From NCBI RefSeq assembly GCF_014066305.1, contig NW_023501039.1, positions 1,116,001 to 1,180,000 on the forward strand: 64,000 bases of DNA. The letters are read 5' to 3'. The notes under the pieces were generated by a model, which ran no database searches, was not told the origin of the DNA, and worked only from the letters and a program-made list of their open reading frames with translations. A program made the position numbers and the translations under genes. The stretch comes from Letharia columbiana (Eukaryota > Ascomycota > Lecanoromycetes > Lecanorales > Parmeliaceae). This document shows positions 22,418-33,202 of this stretch, in pieces. Position 1 is the first letter of the stretch. Each line of letters opens with the position of its first letter.

Positions 22418-23587
22418 TCAGAAGCTCAGTCTACGTCGCCTCTCACCTCGACCTCTTGGCGAGATCGACCTTGCGCGCCTTTCTTCCGGAGCACGATACA
22501 CCATCTGCACCCACTCCTGCGTCCCCCAATCATCCCTGGATTCACGAGGCTTGTAGTCGTTTAGGTTCAAGGTGAACGCTCTCACATCTCTGAAGCCGGC
22601 CTGATGGAAGAAGGGCCTCTGGCCCACAGGGATTTGTGTCCAGATTGGCCAATTGTGTCTATCTGCATACTCCACAGCCCATCCCAGCAGTTTAAAAGCC
22701 ATCTCCCACGTCGAATCACTATGTGAAAATGGCCACATAGCAAGAGTATTGACGACTAGATGTGGATTGGTGATATACCTGGCTTGGCCATCTTTTGACC
22801 GGGTTCTAAGCTCAAGAGCTAGGCGAAAACCAGGTTTATCGACGATCAGCTGTCGTGGATCCTCACCCCTATCTCGTGCTTCTGTAGCTAACAACTTCAA
22901 CGATGCACAGACGGAAAGATCACTGGCTGCATAAGAATTCATCGAGGTGCTGTCAGGTACGAGCCCTACTGATATCCATCCGTAGCCTGGCACATTTTGG
23001 AGTTAGCATTCCCACTCAATGATCAAGGTTTAAGTAAGAAGACGTGTTTGGAGAGTAGAAAGAGTGGCAAAATGGCTAACTTGTTCCTCCAACGTATCTC
23101 GCGACTCAAGAAGCACTTTCGAATAGGAAGAGATAACTCCGAAAATTGCCTTACTCATGCCTTCGTCTTCGTCAACACCCTCCATCTCACAGCCCGGGTC
23201 CGGGACCAAACCTTGCGTCACGTCGTAGGCGATCATGAATCTATTGTACTCGGAGTGCAAATAGGTCTTCAGTATGTCTTCAACCGCCGGTCCGGGATCG
23301 GATCCGGCGTACATGACTCGCGCGAGCTTGGGGTTCTCGAACGGGAAGGCTTCCCCAAAGATAGCGTACATGCCGACGATCTCTGACGTTTCGGCTCGGT
23401 CGATTTCAATCTCCAAGCGTCCTGGATTGTAATTTCGGAATCAGTATTGCCTATTCGAGGGGTTGCATTGAGCCCTGGAACATTTCTACAGAGTAGAAAA
23501 TCCCAAGACATGTCTCAAGAATCAAACCTTGGTCCAAAGGAGGAAAGATGGACTCAAAATATACGTACGAAGAGGTCGGGGAGGCAT
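22418..23587 (-). CDS. GNAT-like protein (copy 2), motif A degraded
   Basis: Predicted 284 aa from a 19-nt first exon (23587-23569), 23421-23155 and 22986-22418. The first exon (MPPRPLR) is short, so the start is less certain. The body reads RAETSEIVGMYAIFGEAFPF, then GWISVGLVPDSTSMNSY, HLVVNTLAMWPF, WPIWTQIP and AGFRDVRAFTLNLNDY. It ends EWVQMVYRAP plus a basic tail. Layout and motifs match copy 4. The acetyl-CoA motif A expected after the LVVNTLA strand is replaced by FSHSDSTWEMAFKLL without the glycines, so catalysis is doubtful. It is the most 3' member of the tandem array. Confidence 0.8.
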
Positions 23588-24052
23588 TACGGAGATTCGT
23601 ACTGGTATGCTCAAAGCTCGACGATGTCACTTCGAAATAAGTTAAGGTATGGGAGGTGGTTAGTAGGATAAGTCTTGCAAGTCACATCCGGGGCGAATGA
23701 TAAAAGGATGAGGATAAAGTGTTATGCCAGAGGACGTAAGCATTTAACACAAATAAATGCGGCCAGGGAATACTGTGATTGGTTTCCAGTCGGCAATCAC
23801 GGCGTGGAGGCAGCCTCACTTCTTGATGTCGAGCGGGGTCGTCAGGAGAAGTACGCGGTGATCGCCTCACGCTCAAAAGACTGATTGGGGGAAGGACGAG
23901 TAAAAAGAAGGTATGCAGAGAAGGTCCCATGTGGCCCGAGCTGAAACAGCTATGCAGTGCATCTCTGATTCTAAAGTGTAGACCAGGCCAGTAATCTATC
24001 AGATTCATTCGCTCACCCGACAAATTGAGAAATGATCGACTGTTTGAGAAGC
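23588..24052. other. Spacer between GNAT copies 2 and 3
   Basis: 465 bp, no gene. It contains the promoter of copy 2. Confidence 0.55.
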
Positions 24053-24911
24053 CTAGTACCGTCGTCCGCATTCCCAGTTTCCGATTTTCAATACCCACTG
24101 CGTCCACTTCTGCCACCCCCAATTCCTCCTTCTCCTCCGATGTTCTTCGTTGGTGTACCCGGTGAGGTTCAACTCGAAGGAACCCACTTCGGCGAAGCCA
24201 ATTTCTTGGAAGAGTTCTTCCAGGTTGCCCAGGGAATTCTGGGGCAATTGCGCCCAAAGGGGCAGACCCTCTCCCTTCGCGAGGTCCCTGGTATCATCCA
24301 TCAATTTGTAGGCGATCTCTGGAATCTCTTCTTCAAATACATCCGGATGGATGGCGAAGGTGTTGATGACCAGGTGTTGTCCATCAATCTCTCTTTTTTG
24401 ACCATCGCGGTTCCTTCGGCAGAAAATTAGTGGAAGCTGCTTTTTTCGGCCAGTGAGTAGAAGTGAACCTTCTGCTAAGTTGCGTGATCAGACCAGCCCG
24501 CCTCACCTCGTCCACGTGCAGTGGGCCTTCGCTTCTTCCCAAGTGTAGCAACCGGCGACCGGCCCAGACGGTCGAATCGCAGAACTTGAAGTGGTCCTCT
24601 TGATCCGAGGCCACGAGGCTTACCGACGTCCATCCGACCGTCGTGTCGGTGTATCTGTCCTCGGCTACTATGACGTGGGTGTAGTCGTCGTCCAGGTAGT
24701 TCCTCAGCATCTCAACGACCACGGGCCAGATTTCGTCGTGGGGGTACAGGAGCTGAGCGGTCTTGTCGTCTTTGAACGATTTGATGAAGATGTTGGCCAT
24801 GGCGCCGACGTCGCCCCTTTCGGCTTCACGGGTCATGATGAACAACTCGTCCAGCTCCGTAAAGTCGAGTTCGGCCGGTGAGTCTCCTCCGGACTCTGTT
24901 CCTCTGGGCAT
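24053..24911 (-). CDS. GNAT-like protein (copy 3), motif A degraded
   Basis: Predicted 246 aa from exons 24911-24507 and 24388-24053 (118-bp intron, donor GTGAGG, acceptor AAGAG). It opens MPRGTESGGD. Family blocks are MANIFIKSFKDDKTAQLLYP, VVEMLRNYLDDDYTHVIVAE, GWTSVSLVAS, HLVINTFAIHP, LPLWAQLP and IGFAEVGSFELNLTGY. The helix that should carry motif A (DVFEEEIPEIAYKLM) lacks the Gly pattern. The C-terminus WQKWTQWVLKIG matches the WVQMVYR strand of copies 2 and 4. The intron sits near the one at 22987-23154 in copy 2 in gene order but not in phase. Other splice choices around 24390 exist. Confidence 0.75.
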
Positions 24912-25401
24912 GGTAAAGAGTTGGTGGGTACCTGTGTACTTCTTTTGGGGTACGTCGAAAATGGCGTGGAGTCTCGTTTGCTGAACTCAAATTCAGAGCT
25001 TCCAGTGGTGAAGAAGATGAAGGAGATAGGATACCTCTTCTAGGACTACAGTTTATAATGGAAACAGGATCAGACTAGTATATGAGCAGTCACGCATGAT
25101 GGCATAGCTACACCTCACGGAGCTGGCGTCCAGTGAATGGCCTGATCGTAACAACGCGTGACCTCCAACTCACGTCCAGAGCCGAATGAAAGCAAGATAC
25201 GGCAAGAAGGCTGTACGTGGGCGAAGAAGGGTCAGTCAGGCAGTTTTATTCTTCATTTCTCGGTATGGACCAATCAAACATCGGTTACATTCGCACACCC
25301 GACAGTGTTATCCGTCAACTATTGGCTAACTCAAAAGCGGGTCTTACTCGCCAGCTACTCGCCACCCGTAAAGCTGGTCTCTCCGTCAGCTATCGGCCAG
25401 C
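24912..25401. other. Spacer upstream of GNAT copy 3, duplicated promoter block
   Basis: 490 bp, no gene. A 45-bp block at 25176-25220 is clearly similar to 26456-26502 upstream of copy 4. Confidence 0.5.
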
Positions 25402-26211
25402 TCAGAAGCTCTCCCTCCGTCCTCTCCCACTTCGATGGCCCCGCAGATCTTCCATCCGAACATTACTCCTCCCTCTAGGATTCCGATACACCATCTGCAC
25501 ATACTCCTCCACCCCCAAACCAGCACGACGAGGCGCAAACTCGTCCAAGTCCAAGCTGAAGCCCCCGACTCTCACGAACCCCGCACGTACCAAAGGGCCG
25601 ACGTGCCTTGCGGGAAACTGCGCCCAGATCGGCCAGTTACGTATCTGAGCAAAGTTGATGGCCCATGTCAACAGGCTTTGGTAGATTTGCCCGGTAGAGC
25701 CTTCGAGATCAGCGGCAAAGGTGTTGAGAACCAGATGTGAGCGACCGATGTATCGATCCTGGCCCGCACGGGAGCGATTGTCGACCACGTCCGACAGCCC
25801 TAGCCTCGCGTCGGTCAAACGCCGTGGATCCTCGCCTCTGGCGCTGGCTCGCTCGGCCCGCATCGCCCAGTTCGCGTACACGGAGAGTTCGCTGCCCGTG
25901 TAGTCGTCCACGTGGACGCCATCGGGGACGACGCCCACGGAGATCAAACCGACGGGGATGCGCGTGTCGATGTCCATGGCGATCATGAACCGGACTTCCC
26001 TCTCGAAGTCGATGTAGCTCTCGATGGTGTCGAGGATGGTGGGCCAGACTTCGCTTGTGGTGTACATGAGCCGGGTGGCTTTGTCTCCGCCGTACTTGTC
26101 CAGGAAGAGGTCGGCCATGGGGGTCACGTCTGAGGGGACGGCTTTCCAAATTTCGATGTCTGGGGGCGGAGACGTGGTGGCGGGTCCTGGCCGAAGCGGA
26201 AGATTTTGCAT
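25402..26211 (-). CDS. GNAT-like protein (copy 4)
   Basis: Intron-less 269-aa member of the array. It starts MQNLPLRPGPATTSPPPD, then DIEIWKAVPSDVTPMADLFL, EREVRFMIAMDIDTRIP, VGLISVGVVPDGVHVDDYTG, HLVLNTFAADLEGSTGQIYQ, WPIWAQFPARH and AGFVRVGGFSLDLDEF. The last core strand is EYVQMVYRNPRG. Motif A is partly kept as EGSTGQ. Lack of introns, while copies 2, 3 and 6 have them, suggests either intron loss or a retro-like origin. Substrate unknown. Confidence 0.83.
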   Translation of the reverse strand: MQNLPLRPGPATTSPPPDIEIWKAVPSDVTPMADLFLDKYGGDKATRLMYTTSEVWPTILDTIESYIDFEREVRFMIAMDIDTRIPVGLISVGVVPDGVHVDDYTGSELSVYANWAMRAERASARGEDPRRLTDARLGLSDVVDNRSRAGQDRYIGRSHLVLNTFAADLEGSTGQIYQSLLTWAINFAQIRNWPIWAQFPARHVGPLVRAGFVRVGGFSLDLDEFAPRRAGLGVEEYVQMVYRNPRGRSNVRMEDLRGHRSGRGRRESF

Positions 26212-26642
26212 GCTGGGTGGAGGCCTTGTGGTGTATGTAAGTGGGAAGACTTTGCGGACGTATTGAAAATTGTAGAGACGGTCTTGCTTTGCTAGGATGG
26301 ACTCTGAATCTTTGAGATAGGAAGATGAATGCTCAGACGGCGTAGCTATTATACCTATTCAGAGCACAAGATCGGGCAGACATGTGACGACACCTCGTGA
26401 TGGCTGGCAGCGCATAGTCACATCGAGAGCCGACGTAGCCCGCGGCACTCCATGGCCAGAGACGAATGGTTGCAAGATGCGGAGCGAAAGGCGTTACGTG
26501 GCGAGTGTAGACCAATTGCATTTCGATCGATCCCCATGGTCCGCCCGGACACACTGAAACAAGCATTGACATTATACAATCTCTGCTGAACTCATCCGAT
26601 ACGCTCACTACACGGCTACTTCACCCCTCGCCCCCGTGACCT
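26212..26642. other. Spacer upstream of GNAT copy 4
   Basis: Contains the copy 4 promoter, including the 26456-26502 block shared with copy 3. No gene. Confidence 0.5.
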
Positions 26643-26770
26643 CTACGCATTCCGCATCGGAGCCCTCAACGCCATCTGCGTCCACGACTGAGTACCCCAC
26701 TCCCCTGCTCCCCCAACACTCCCCTTCCCTAGCCTCTTGCCTATATGTTTGAGAGTGTGTGCTTGTGTGG
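26643..26770 (-). pseudogene. Relic of a GNAT 3' end (copy 5)
   Basis: A short minus-strand piece reads EWGTQSWTQMALRAPMRNA and then a stop at 26645-26643. It aligns with the C-terminal strand DWGTQEWVQMVYRAP of copy 2. The expected AGF..V..F.L.L block and the catalytic core are absent upstream, so this is the tail of a decayed tandem copy. I cannot fix the upstream limit. Confidence 0.6.
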
Positions 26771-27583
26771 GAGATACAATGTAAGAATGGAAAGTCGTAG
26801 CGTGAGATTTTGTTAGGTGAGCGGGAATGTCGACTGCTTTGGTGACGGGTGTAATTTCATGCTTTGTAGGTATGTAGGCATAGAGTACGCCCTGAAAGGA
26901 GTATCACCAGGCAGCGAAATGATGGGGTTTGGCTAATTGGGACGGCTGACGGACGCAGGTTGGCGTACGAGCTCGCCGAAAAAAGGGTCTGACTACCGCC
27001 TCACGGACACAGACGAGTGGGAGACGATCGAATATGAATCCCGGACGCACAAGGGAGCGGGGCTGGGTCCCGCTGAGGTCGGCTTGAAAAGCTATATCCA
27101 TGTGAGCAGTCCGGTAGGTAAGTTGTAGAGCATTATTGCATGATGCCTGGATTGAGAAGAATAGACGCTGAATGATGTTCTTATGTGAAGATGAACTTGA
27201 TGGAGTCTTGCTGCTAAGGGGGCTTATCGCTATTCTAGAGGATGCGGGAGTGTAGACATCAGCTACCGATCAATCTCCCTCAAGTCTTTAATTTTCTTTT
27301 CCAAAAGAACCAGCCATCTCCGTCTGTCCACAACTTCTTCCGTCGTAACGATTGCTGTTAGACGACGGTGACGTGCGGCTCCGTCCTGAGAAGCCGTTTC
27401 GATGAGCGCCGAGCTCGAGCTCGATTCCACCATGGACATATGGATGACTAGGGGACGCTGGATAACAGCCACAGCCGTTCAGACCCAATCCCTCAGGTCG
27501 TTCTGTGAGCCGTTGGAATGTCCGTCCGTTCACGACTACTGCCAGCGCAGTTTCACCTTCATTCTGTCCAAGGAGGAAGTTGA
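26771..27583. other. Intergenic within the GNAT array
   Basis: No recognisable gene or further GNAT block in any frame. Confidence 0.5.
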
Positions 27584-28546
27584 CTAGTGGGTCGTAGTGT
27601 TTGCAGAAGCCGAGGACGGAGGGGACGTGCTCCTCGGATTGGGCACATGTCCACGAGTACCTTCGGCCTCGGCCGTCTCAGCTATCGCCCTTTCCAGCAG
27701 CGATTCGGCTCTGCTACCTAGCTTCATCTGCCTCCATGTCTGTATGCCGAGTTGTCTCCCATGAACACCCATAGCCACTTCCTCCGGAGGCTTGAAGGCA
27801 TTGAGATCCAAACCGAAGGTACCGACGTCATGAAATCCGTTACGCCCTTGATGATATCAAAGTCAGCAGTACTCTTTCGGGAGAAACTCTGAGTCGCGAG
27901 ACATGTCTTAGGAGCAGAGAAATCTTGAAATATGTCTGACAATCCGTAAAACCGAGTGGATGGGGAAGAATTTCCTCGGAAAGTATCACGTACAGAACAA
28001 ACCCTCGTATACAGTTGGGGTCTGGACCCATATGGCCCAGTCAGTGCTTCTAGCACGGTCCACGGCGCACCTCAAGAGCTTCCCAGCAACGCCGAGACGC
28101 CTGTACTCTGGGTCGGTGACGATGGTGTTTATCACTAGCCTATGTCTGAGCATGTGGAGACTCTGGCCATGGCGAGATCTGTCTTCTAGCTGCGCGGCGA
28201 GAGGGTAGCGATAGTCGCTCGCGTAGCTATGTATCAATTTCTGCGCTGCCCAGCTTGTCATCTCGTTGAATGCAAATTCCGGCACTCGCCCCAGTGCAGG
28301 TATGACGCCAAAAGACATCCAGCCAGCGAGGCGTCTTGTATGCCGAGCCACAGCTAGTCTGAACTGGATGGCGTCATCGTCGATGTAGTCGTGGAGGATC
28401 TCTTGTATAATTGGCACAATTTCATCTTTTGTATACATGAGTTTGACGGAACCATCTAGGTCAAATGAATTGATGAAGACGTGGGCCATCGTGGAAACAC
28501 TGGAGTGCTGGGCTGGCAGAATGTCGATGTCCAGAATACTTTGCAT
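27584..28546 (-). CDS. GNAT-family N-acetyltransferase (copy 6)
   Basis: Predicted 271 aa from exons 28546-27994 and 27846-27584 (147-bp intron, donor GTACGT). Blocks: MAHVFINSFDLDGSVKLMY, IIQEILHDYIDDDAIQFRLA, HRLVINTIVTDPEYRRLGVA, then WAIWVQTP and, across the intron, LFWRNGFHDVGTFGLDLNAF. Motif A RRLGVA is intact, so this is the best candidate for an active enzyme among the stand-alone copies of the array. The C-terminus is longer and Ser/Thr/Pro-rich and lacks the usual final strand. Confidence 0.82.
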
Positions 28547-29609
28547 GGCGGCAGCTGTCTAGGGGTAGGAAAGCGTTTTTGGCGGTCCCTGGTTGAGTAT
28601 GAGGAAAGCCTTTTTGGTGGCAGCTGGTTTGGTAGGTGGAGGGTCTTTTGTGAGCTGATGACAGCGAAAAGGCTTTTCGAGGCGTTTCCCAGTGGTAACG
28701 CCGAGTCGTGGAAGGATGGAGTAGAATTGTGGGGAAGTATGTGAATGTCTAGAAGACCGGAAGCCAGGAGGCAACAACAAGGTCCATGCAGTCCAGCATA
28801 GCTGGCAGCGTATGAGATCATCACGATAGGGTCGAACCGGCCTCTTGATGAGAGGAAATGGTAGTCATCGCAATTGGACGTTGAGGTTCACGTGCCAGGA
28901 AGGGTGAGTGCTGTGGATGGTTAGGGTAACTCGTCAAGACCGTGCAAACCTGGTCCTGAGCTCTCACTGCAGGACCGCGGACCCGAAGAGCTCATAGGTT
29001 GAAGGGTAATTCAGGCACCAAGTGTTATGAGGACGTATCATACGACTGGCCAATTTTGAACACGATTCGATGTCAAAGCCTACCCTTCCGACACTTTGAC
29101 CCCTCACGGCTGTTGTCCGTGTAGGAACCTAGCTCAAGACATGGCTTGCCGAAATTGACTATCGTCTCGAAACGTCGAGCCGCATAATTGGCCAAGTCTG
29201 AGAGGGTTTCCGTACTGTACTGATGTTCTATTGGAGTACAGCGCTGGGAAGCGCTGAGAAATACTTGCCACCTGGTGCTGGCTCGCCATTTGACGGGTGA
29301 AAGCCGAACCAACCTGGGTCCAAAACTGCTCCACCCCCAGGTACATTGTTTCTTGAGGGATTGTCCCCTCTTGCTTTGGGCGTAGGATCATCGAGCAGAG
29401 CTATTTTAGTTCTGCCCTGCTCCCGGTCTTATTGGTACCATTGGCTTGTTAGTTTTGCGAATACTGGGGGCGGCCAACAGGCCACATAGCTCCCCGAAAA
29501 AAAGTGATAGCTCATTTTCAAAGAGAAAACACAGCATAATCATGGGACCGCCAACCGGACAAAATGTGCGCTATCCAGGCGGCACACTGGGGTTGAGACT
29601 TATTTCTTG
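28547..29609. other. Intergenic 1.1 kb
   Basis: No supportable gene. It contains the copy 6 promoter and the 3' region of the fusion gene. Confidence 0.5.
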
Positions 29610-32309
29610 CTAGGCTGATTTCACTTTTACCGGCTGAGGCAAGCGCAGCATGTAGTTCCATTTGTAAGTACCAAGCGAGACTCCTTTCCCCTTATCGCAC
29701 TGCCGAGACCCCGAGGCATAGGAATCCAGATCCAAGTTCAGCTCACCAGCACATGTGAAGCCTGCTCGCCGAAAAAGCCCCTCCTTGAGCGCTCCCTGCG
29801 CAACTGCAGGGTCTTCCGGTGCCTGAACCCAGATTGGTCTCTTTCTCATGTCCGCGATCTCTGTGATGGAATTGAGTAGCGCAGAGGCGACTCCACGTCC
29901 TTGGTGTAGAGGATGAACGACGAGGGCATTGATGACCAGACGACCAATGGGGACAAGGTACATTTGGGCCTCGGTGGCTCGAGCCTGGATCGTCGACGCG
30001 AGACCTTGGCCGACCTTTCTCTGCTTCGAATGCTCAGCTTTCTCCTTTGCGCTTTCCTTCGTTGTTGTGAATCTTGATATTTGCGAAGGCAGGACGTGTG
30101 CAGCTGTCGTCCAGTCCAGGTACGCTGATGGATCTACGGGCCTTGCTTGATGCGCATCTACCTCCTGACATGCGACCCATCCAACAACCTCGCCAGTGGA
30201 TTCCCTCACGGCAGCATGGAGCACAAAGTCCCGTTCATGGTAACCTCGTTCGAGCATGGTGAATATGGCAGCCCAAAGGTCCCCGTTACTAGACATGAGC
30301 CTAGCAGACGGGTCGCGATCAAAGACGCTTGCGAATATAGTCGACATTGGGCCAAAGTGCGTCTTTTCTGGCAAAACCACCCTGAAGGGGACTTCATGGT
30401 GAAAGACGCCCGTTTCCGTTGAAGATTGTGACGAAAGAGGGGACGATGCATCGTAGTACCACTGGGCCTTGTTGAATTCAGATTCTTCTGTATCTCCCTC
30501 GGCTTCGGAAGCCTTAGGAGCAGACTGTTCTGGTTCGGCTTCTTCTTCTTCTTCTTCTTCTTCTTCAGCCTGTCGTTCAGGTTCTTGCTGAGCTTCTTGC
30601 TCAGGATCTACAAGATCCCATCTGAAAGTGCTCATGTTCGACTCAAGATTAACAACTCTGGATCTTTTCCGTAGTATGTCCAGATGAGCATTCAGTGGAT
30701 CCATAACAGGATGGCTTCCCATTGCAAGCAGGACATCTCTAGCGATTGTCTCCGCATTGTATTTCGAGCGCCTGAGGGCGTCTCGACGCTTGTGTATAGG
30801 CTGTACGATATCTTTCTGTTGTAAGACGTCCTGTCTAGGTGGCGTGTACACTGGCTCGACACTCCCACTATTTTCTTCGACAATAGTAGACAGCGGTTTA
30901 AGTACGAGGGAAGACGACTTTTTCTCGTTTCGATGTAAGTCCGCTGCCTGCGGTACAAAGACATTTTCCTGACGTTGGTGTCCGCTGCGAGCATAAAATT
31001 TGACGGTTCCCTCAAGACTCGGGTGATCAGTCCACTTCAATCTGTCGGGATTGCCATATTTGGTGATGCACCCAACAAAGTGTCCCTTGACACCGCGTGC
31101 TCGTGTAAACTGTGTATCGCATCTTGGACAATGATGCCGACCGCCGTTCGTTCTGACCTTCTTTGGGGAGGCTTTCTCCTTGGAATAGACGCCGCAGGCC
31201 TTTGTATAGACAGTGGTGTCAGTCCTACTAGACTGTCCATCGGTACAATATCTATAGTCCTTGTGTTCGGCAGATCTTAAACTGACTGTGAGCTGCGATA
31301 TAGGAGCTAGTGGGCGGACATTGGGCGTGGGGATACGCGGTGCAGCCGTTGGGGTAATTTTGGAGCCATGGCTGGAGACCTGACATTTGCCGCTGGCGTC
31401 TGAAGTGGATCTAGTACTGAAGCTAGAGTTCGACGGGCAAGCATTGTCATGTCCATTTCCTCCCTTGATACGAATGGTAGGCCGTTTGGCAAAACTTTTC
31501 GACTCAGAGCAATGTTCGTGAGCTTCCGTTGGATCTGAAGTCGACGTGCCACTCAGGGTCTGTTTCGTAGGAAGGCGTATAAGCAGGCCTTTTCGTGGGC
31601 TATCCTCCAACGATTCAGGGTTTTGTCTCTTGGGCTGACTCAACCGAAGCCGAATGGGACGGACCTCCTCCACTGGTGTGACGGTCTCTTCATGTCCTTC
31701 ACGACAGTGGCGGGGGAGTTGCAAAGGCTTGCTGAACGTCTGATGGCGAGACTCGTATCCGCACGGCTGGAGAATTCTGCTCATATGACTATTCTCATGG
31801 TGGATCAATCCCCCACGATCACAGAAACTTTTGTTGCAACCTTCGTGAGTGCAAGCAAAAGGTCGCTCTCTTGTATGCATCTGCATATGGGCCTCCAAAG
31901 ATTCCCTTCGAGCGAATGTCCTGCTGCAAGAACCATGTTCGCAAGCCAAGGGGCGCTGCTTGTGCGCGCGGTGATGCTCAGTCAGTTTTTCACGATCCTG
32001 GAAAGCCTCGCCGCACGAGTCGTACTTGCAGGCGAAAGGCCGCTCGTTTGCATGAGTTAGGTGATGCTGATTCAAGGCCCCACGGTCATGAAAAGCCTCG
32101 CCGCAAGACCCGTAGTCGCAAGCATAAGGACGCTGATCCGTATGCCTGCGGTAGTGGGCCTCGAAAGTTGATATACTCTTGAAGCTCTGCCATTGAACAA
32201 AGACTAAATCAGCATATATTTATTCAAAGAATTGGATAGCTTTGTTGCTTACCTTACTACATCCATCCCACTCGCACTGGTACGACCAAAACTTCCGAGC
32301 ACTGGCCAT
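29610..32309 (-). CDS. C2H2 zinc-finger / GNAT fusion protein (copy 7)
   Basis: Predicted 877 aa from exons 32309-32253 and 32186-29610 (66-bp intron). Five consecutive C2H2 fingers of the Cys-X4-Cys type occupy about residues 10-155: YQCEWDGC, YACDYGSC, FACKYDSC, LACEHGSC and FACTHEGC, with degenerate linkers such as HTRERP. A decayed sixth follows (CGYESRH). A single C2HC-type finger (HHCPRCDTQFTRARGVKGHF) lies in the middle, then a Glu-rich run near residue 560. From about residue 627 a full GNAT domain follows: MSTIFASVFDRDPSARLMS, INALVVHPLHQGRGVASALL with intact motif A, RPIWVQAP, AGFTCAGELNLDLDSY and KWNYMLRLP. The second exon is open across the whole fusion, so the joint is real in this sequence. 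DNA binding plus acetyltransfer is inferred. Confidence 0.85.
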
Positions 32310-32964
32310 GGCAGCTCTAGTTTAGCACGCCACTGGTCTCTACCACAATTGGTTTAGTTGCCTGGAATCTGCCCAAAGGGAGGAGCACAATGCGAGTTTT
32401 TTGCTGTGGTCGTACACAGGCCAGGTAAGCGAGACTATGTGGATCAACCCAAGGTAAGCAGCGAGGTGGGGTGTACGTGGAAAGGCTATCCGTGTTTCAA
32501 AGGTCTCCTAAGTCGATTCAGTATAATAGAAAAGAAGATAGATATTGGAAGGGAACGGGAGCACGAGTGGAGAGAAGAACTGAGACGTAGGGGACTGACA
32601 GTCGAGGAGGCTGCTCGTGGTAACCGTACGGCGAGGTGGTAGGCTTTCGGAGTTGTAGTACAAACTACTAGAATGACGTGTTTAGCGAGCTTATTTCGAA
32701 GAGGATGGAATCTCAAATCTGGCAAACAAGACACCTGAAGTATTTATATCGATGGGCAATATAAATCGTTGGTTAAGTAACAGTATTTGAATGGCACCGA
32801 CCACTCCATGAGAGATCCGCCACCAGACACTTCCCACCCTCACCGGCGCCCTCTTCACAAATTGCACAAACCTCCAGCAATCCTGCAGCCGCAGAGTCCA
32901 TTCGTAAAGACCCATAGCTTGTAAATCTATCGTCTCAATTTCAAATATGTTTGAGATCGAGACA
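32310..32964. other. Intergenic upstream of fusion gene
   Basis: Promoter region of the fusion gene. Open frames here show no family signature. Confidence 0.5.
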
Positions 32965-33190
32965 TCAACCTTCATGCATTTCCTTCTGAAGCGTCAACCC
33001 TTCCTTCTCGGCGTCTTTGCATGCCGACTCGCGCCTTGTTCTGCGAACGATGAATTTGAGCATATAGCTTCCCGAGAGGGAATAGTGTTCCAAAGCCGCT
33101 GTCAGTCGTGCTATATTGCGGAAGCCAGCTCGTTGGAAGACTCCAGCTACGGATGGCCAAGCTTCGAGGCGGGCAACCATTCACTCCTAG
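32965..33190 (-). pseudogene. Relic of a GNAT 3' end (copy 8)
   Basis: The minus-strand frame reads GVFQRAGFRNIARLTAALEH and then SYMLKFIVRRTRRESA before the stop. It parallels the end of copy 9 (DFEWAGFQQIAGFEPQLDI, LKFMVRRPKAR) that lies only 12 bp away. No upstream GNAT core precedes it, because copy 9 occupies that position. This is a truncated tandem duplicate. Confidence 0.65.
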
Positions 33191-33202
33191 CGTCCTTTCT
33201 TA

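Noticed and set aside
28811..28890. Possible minus-strand tRNA from a GGTTCGACCC string
   Set aside because: No matching A box or cloverleaf.
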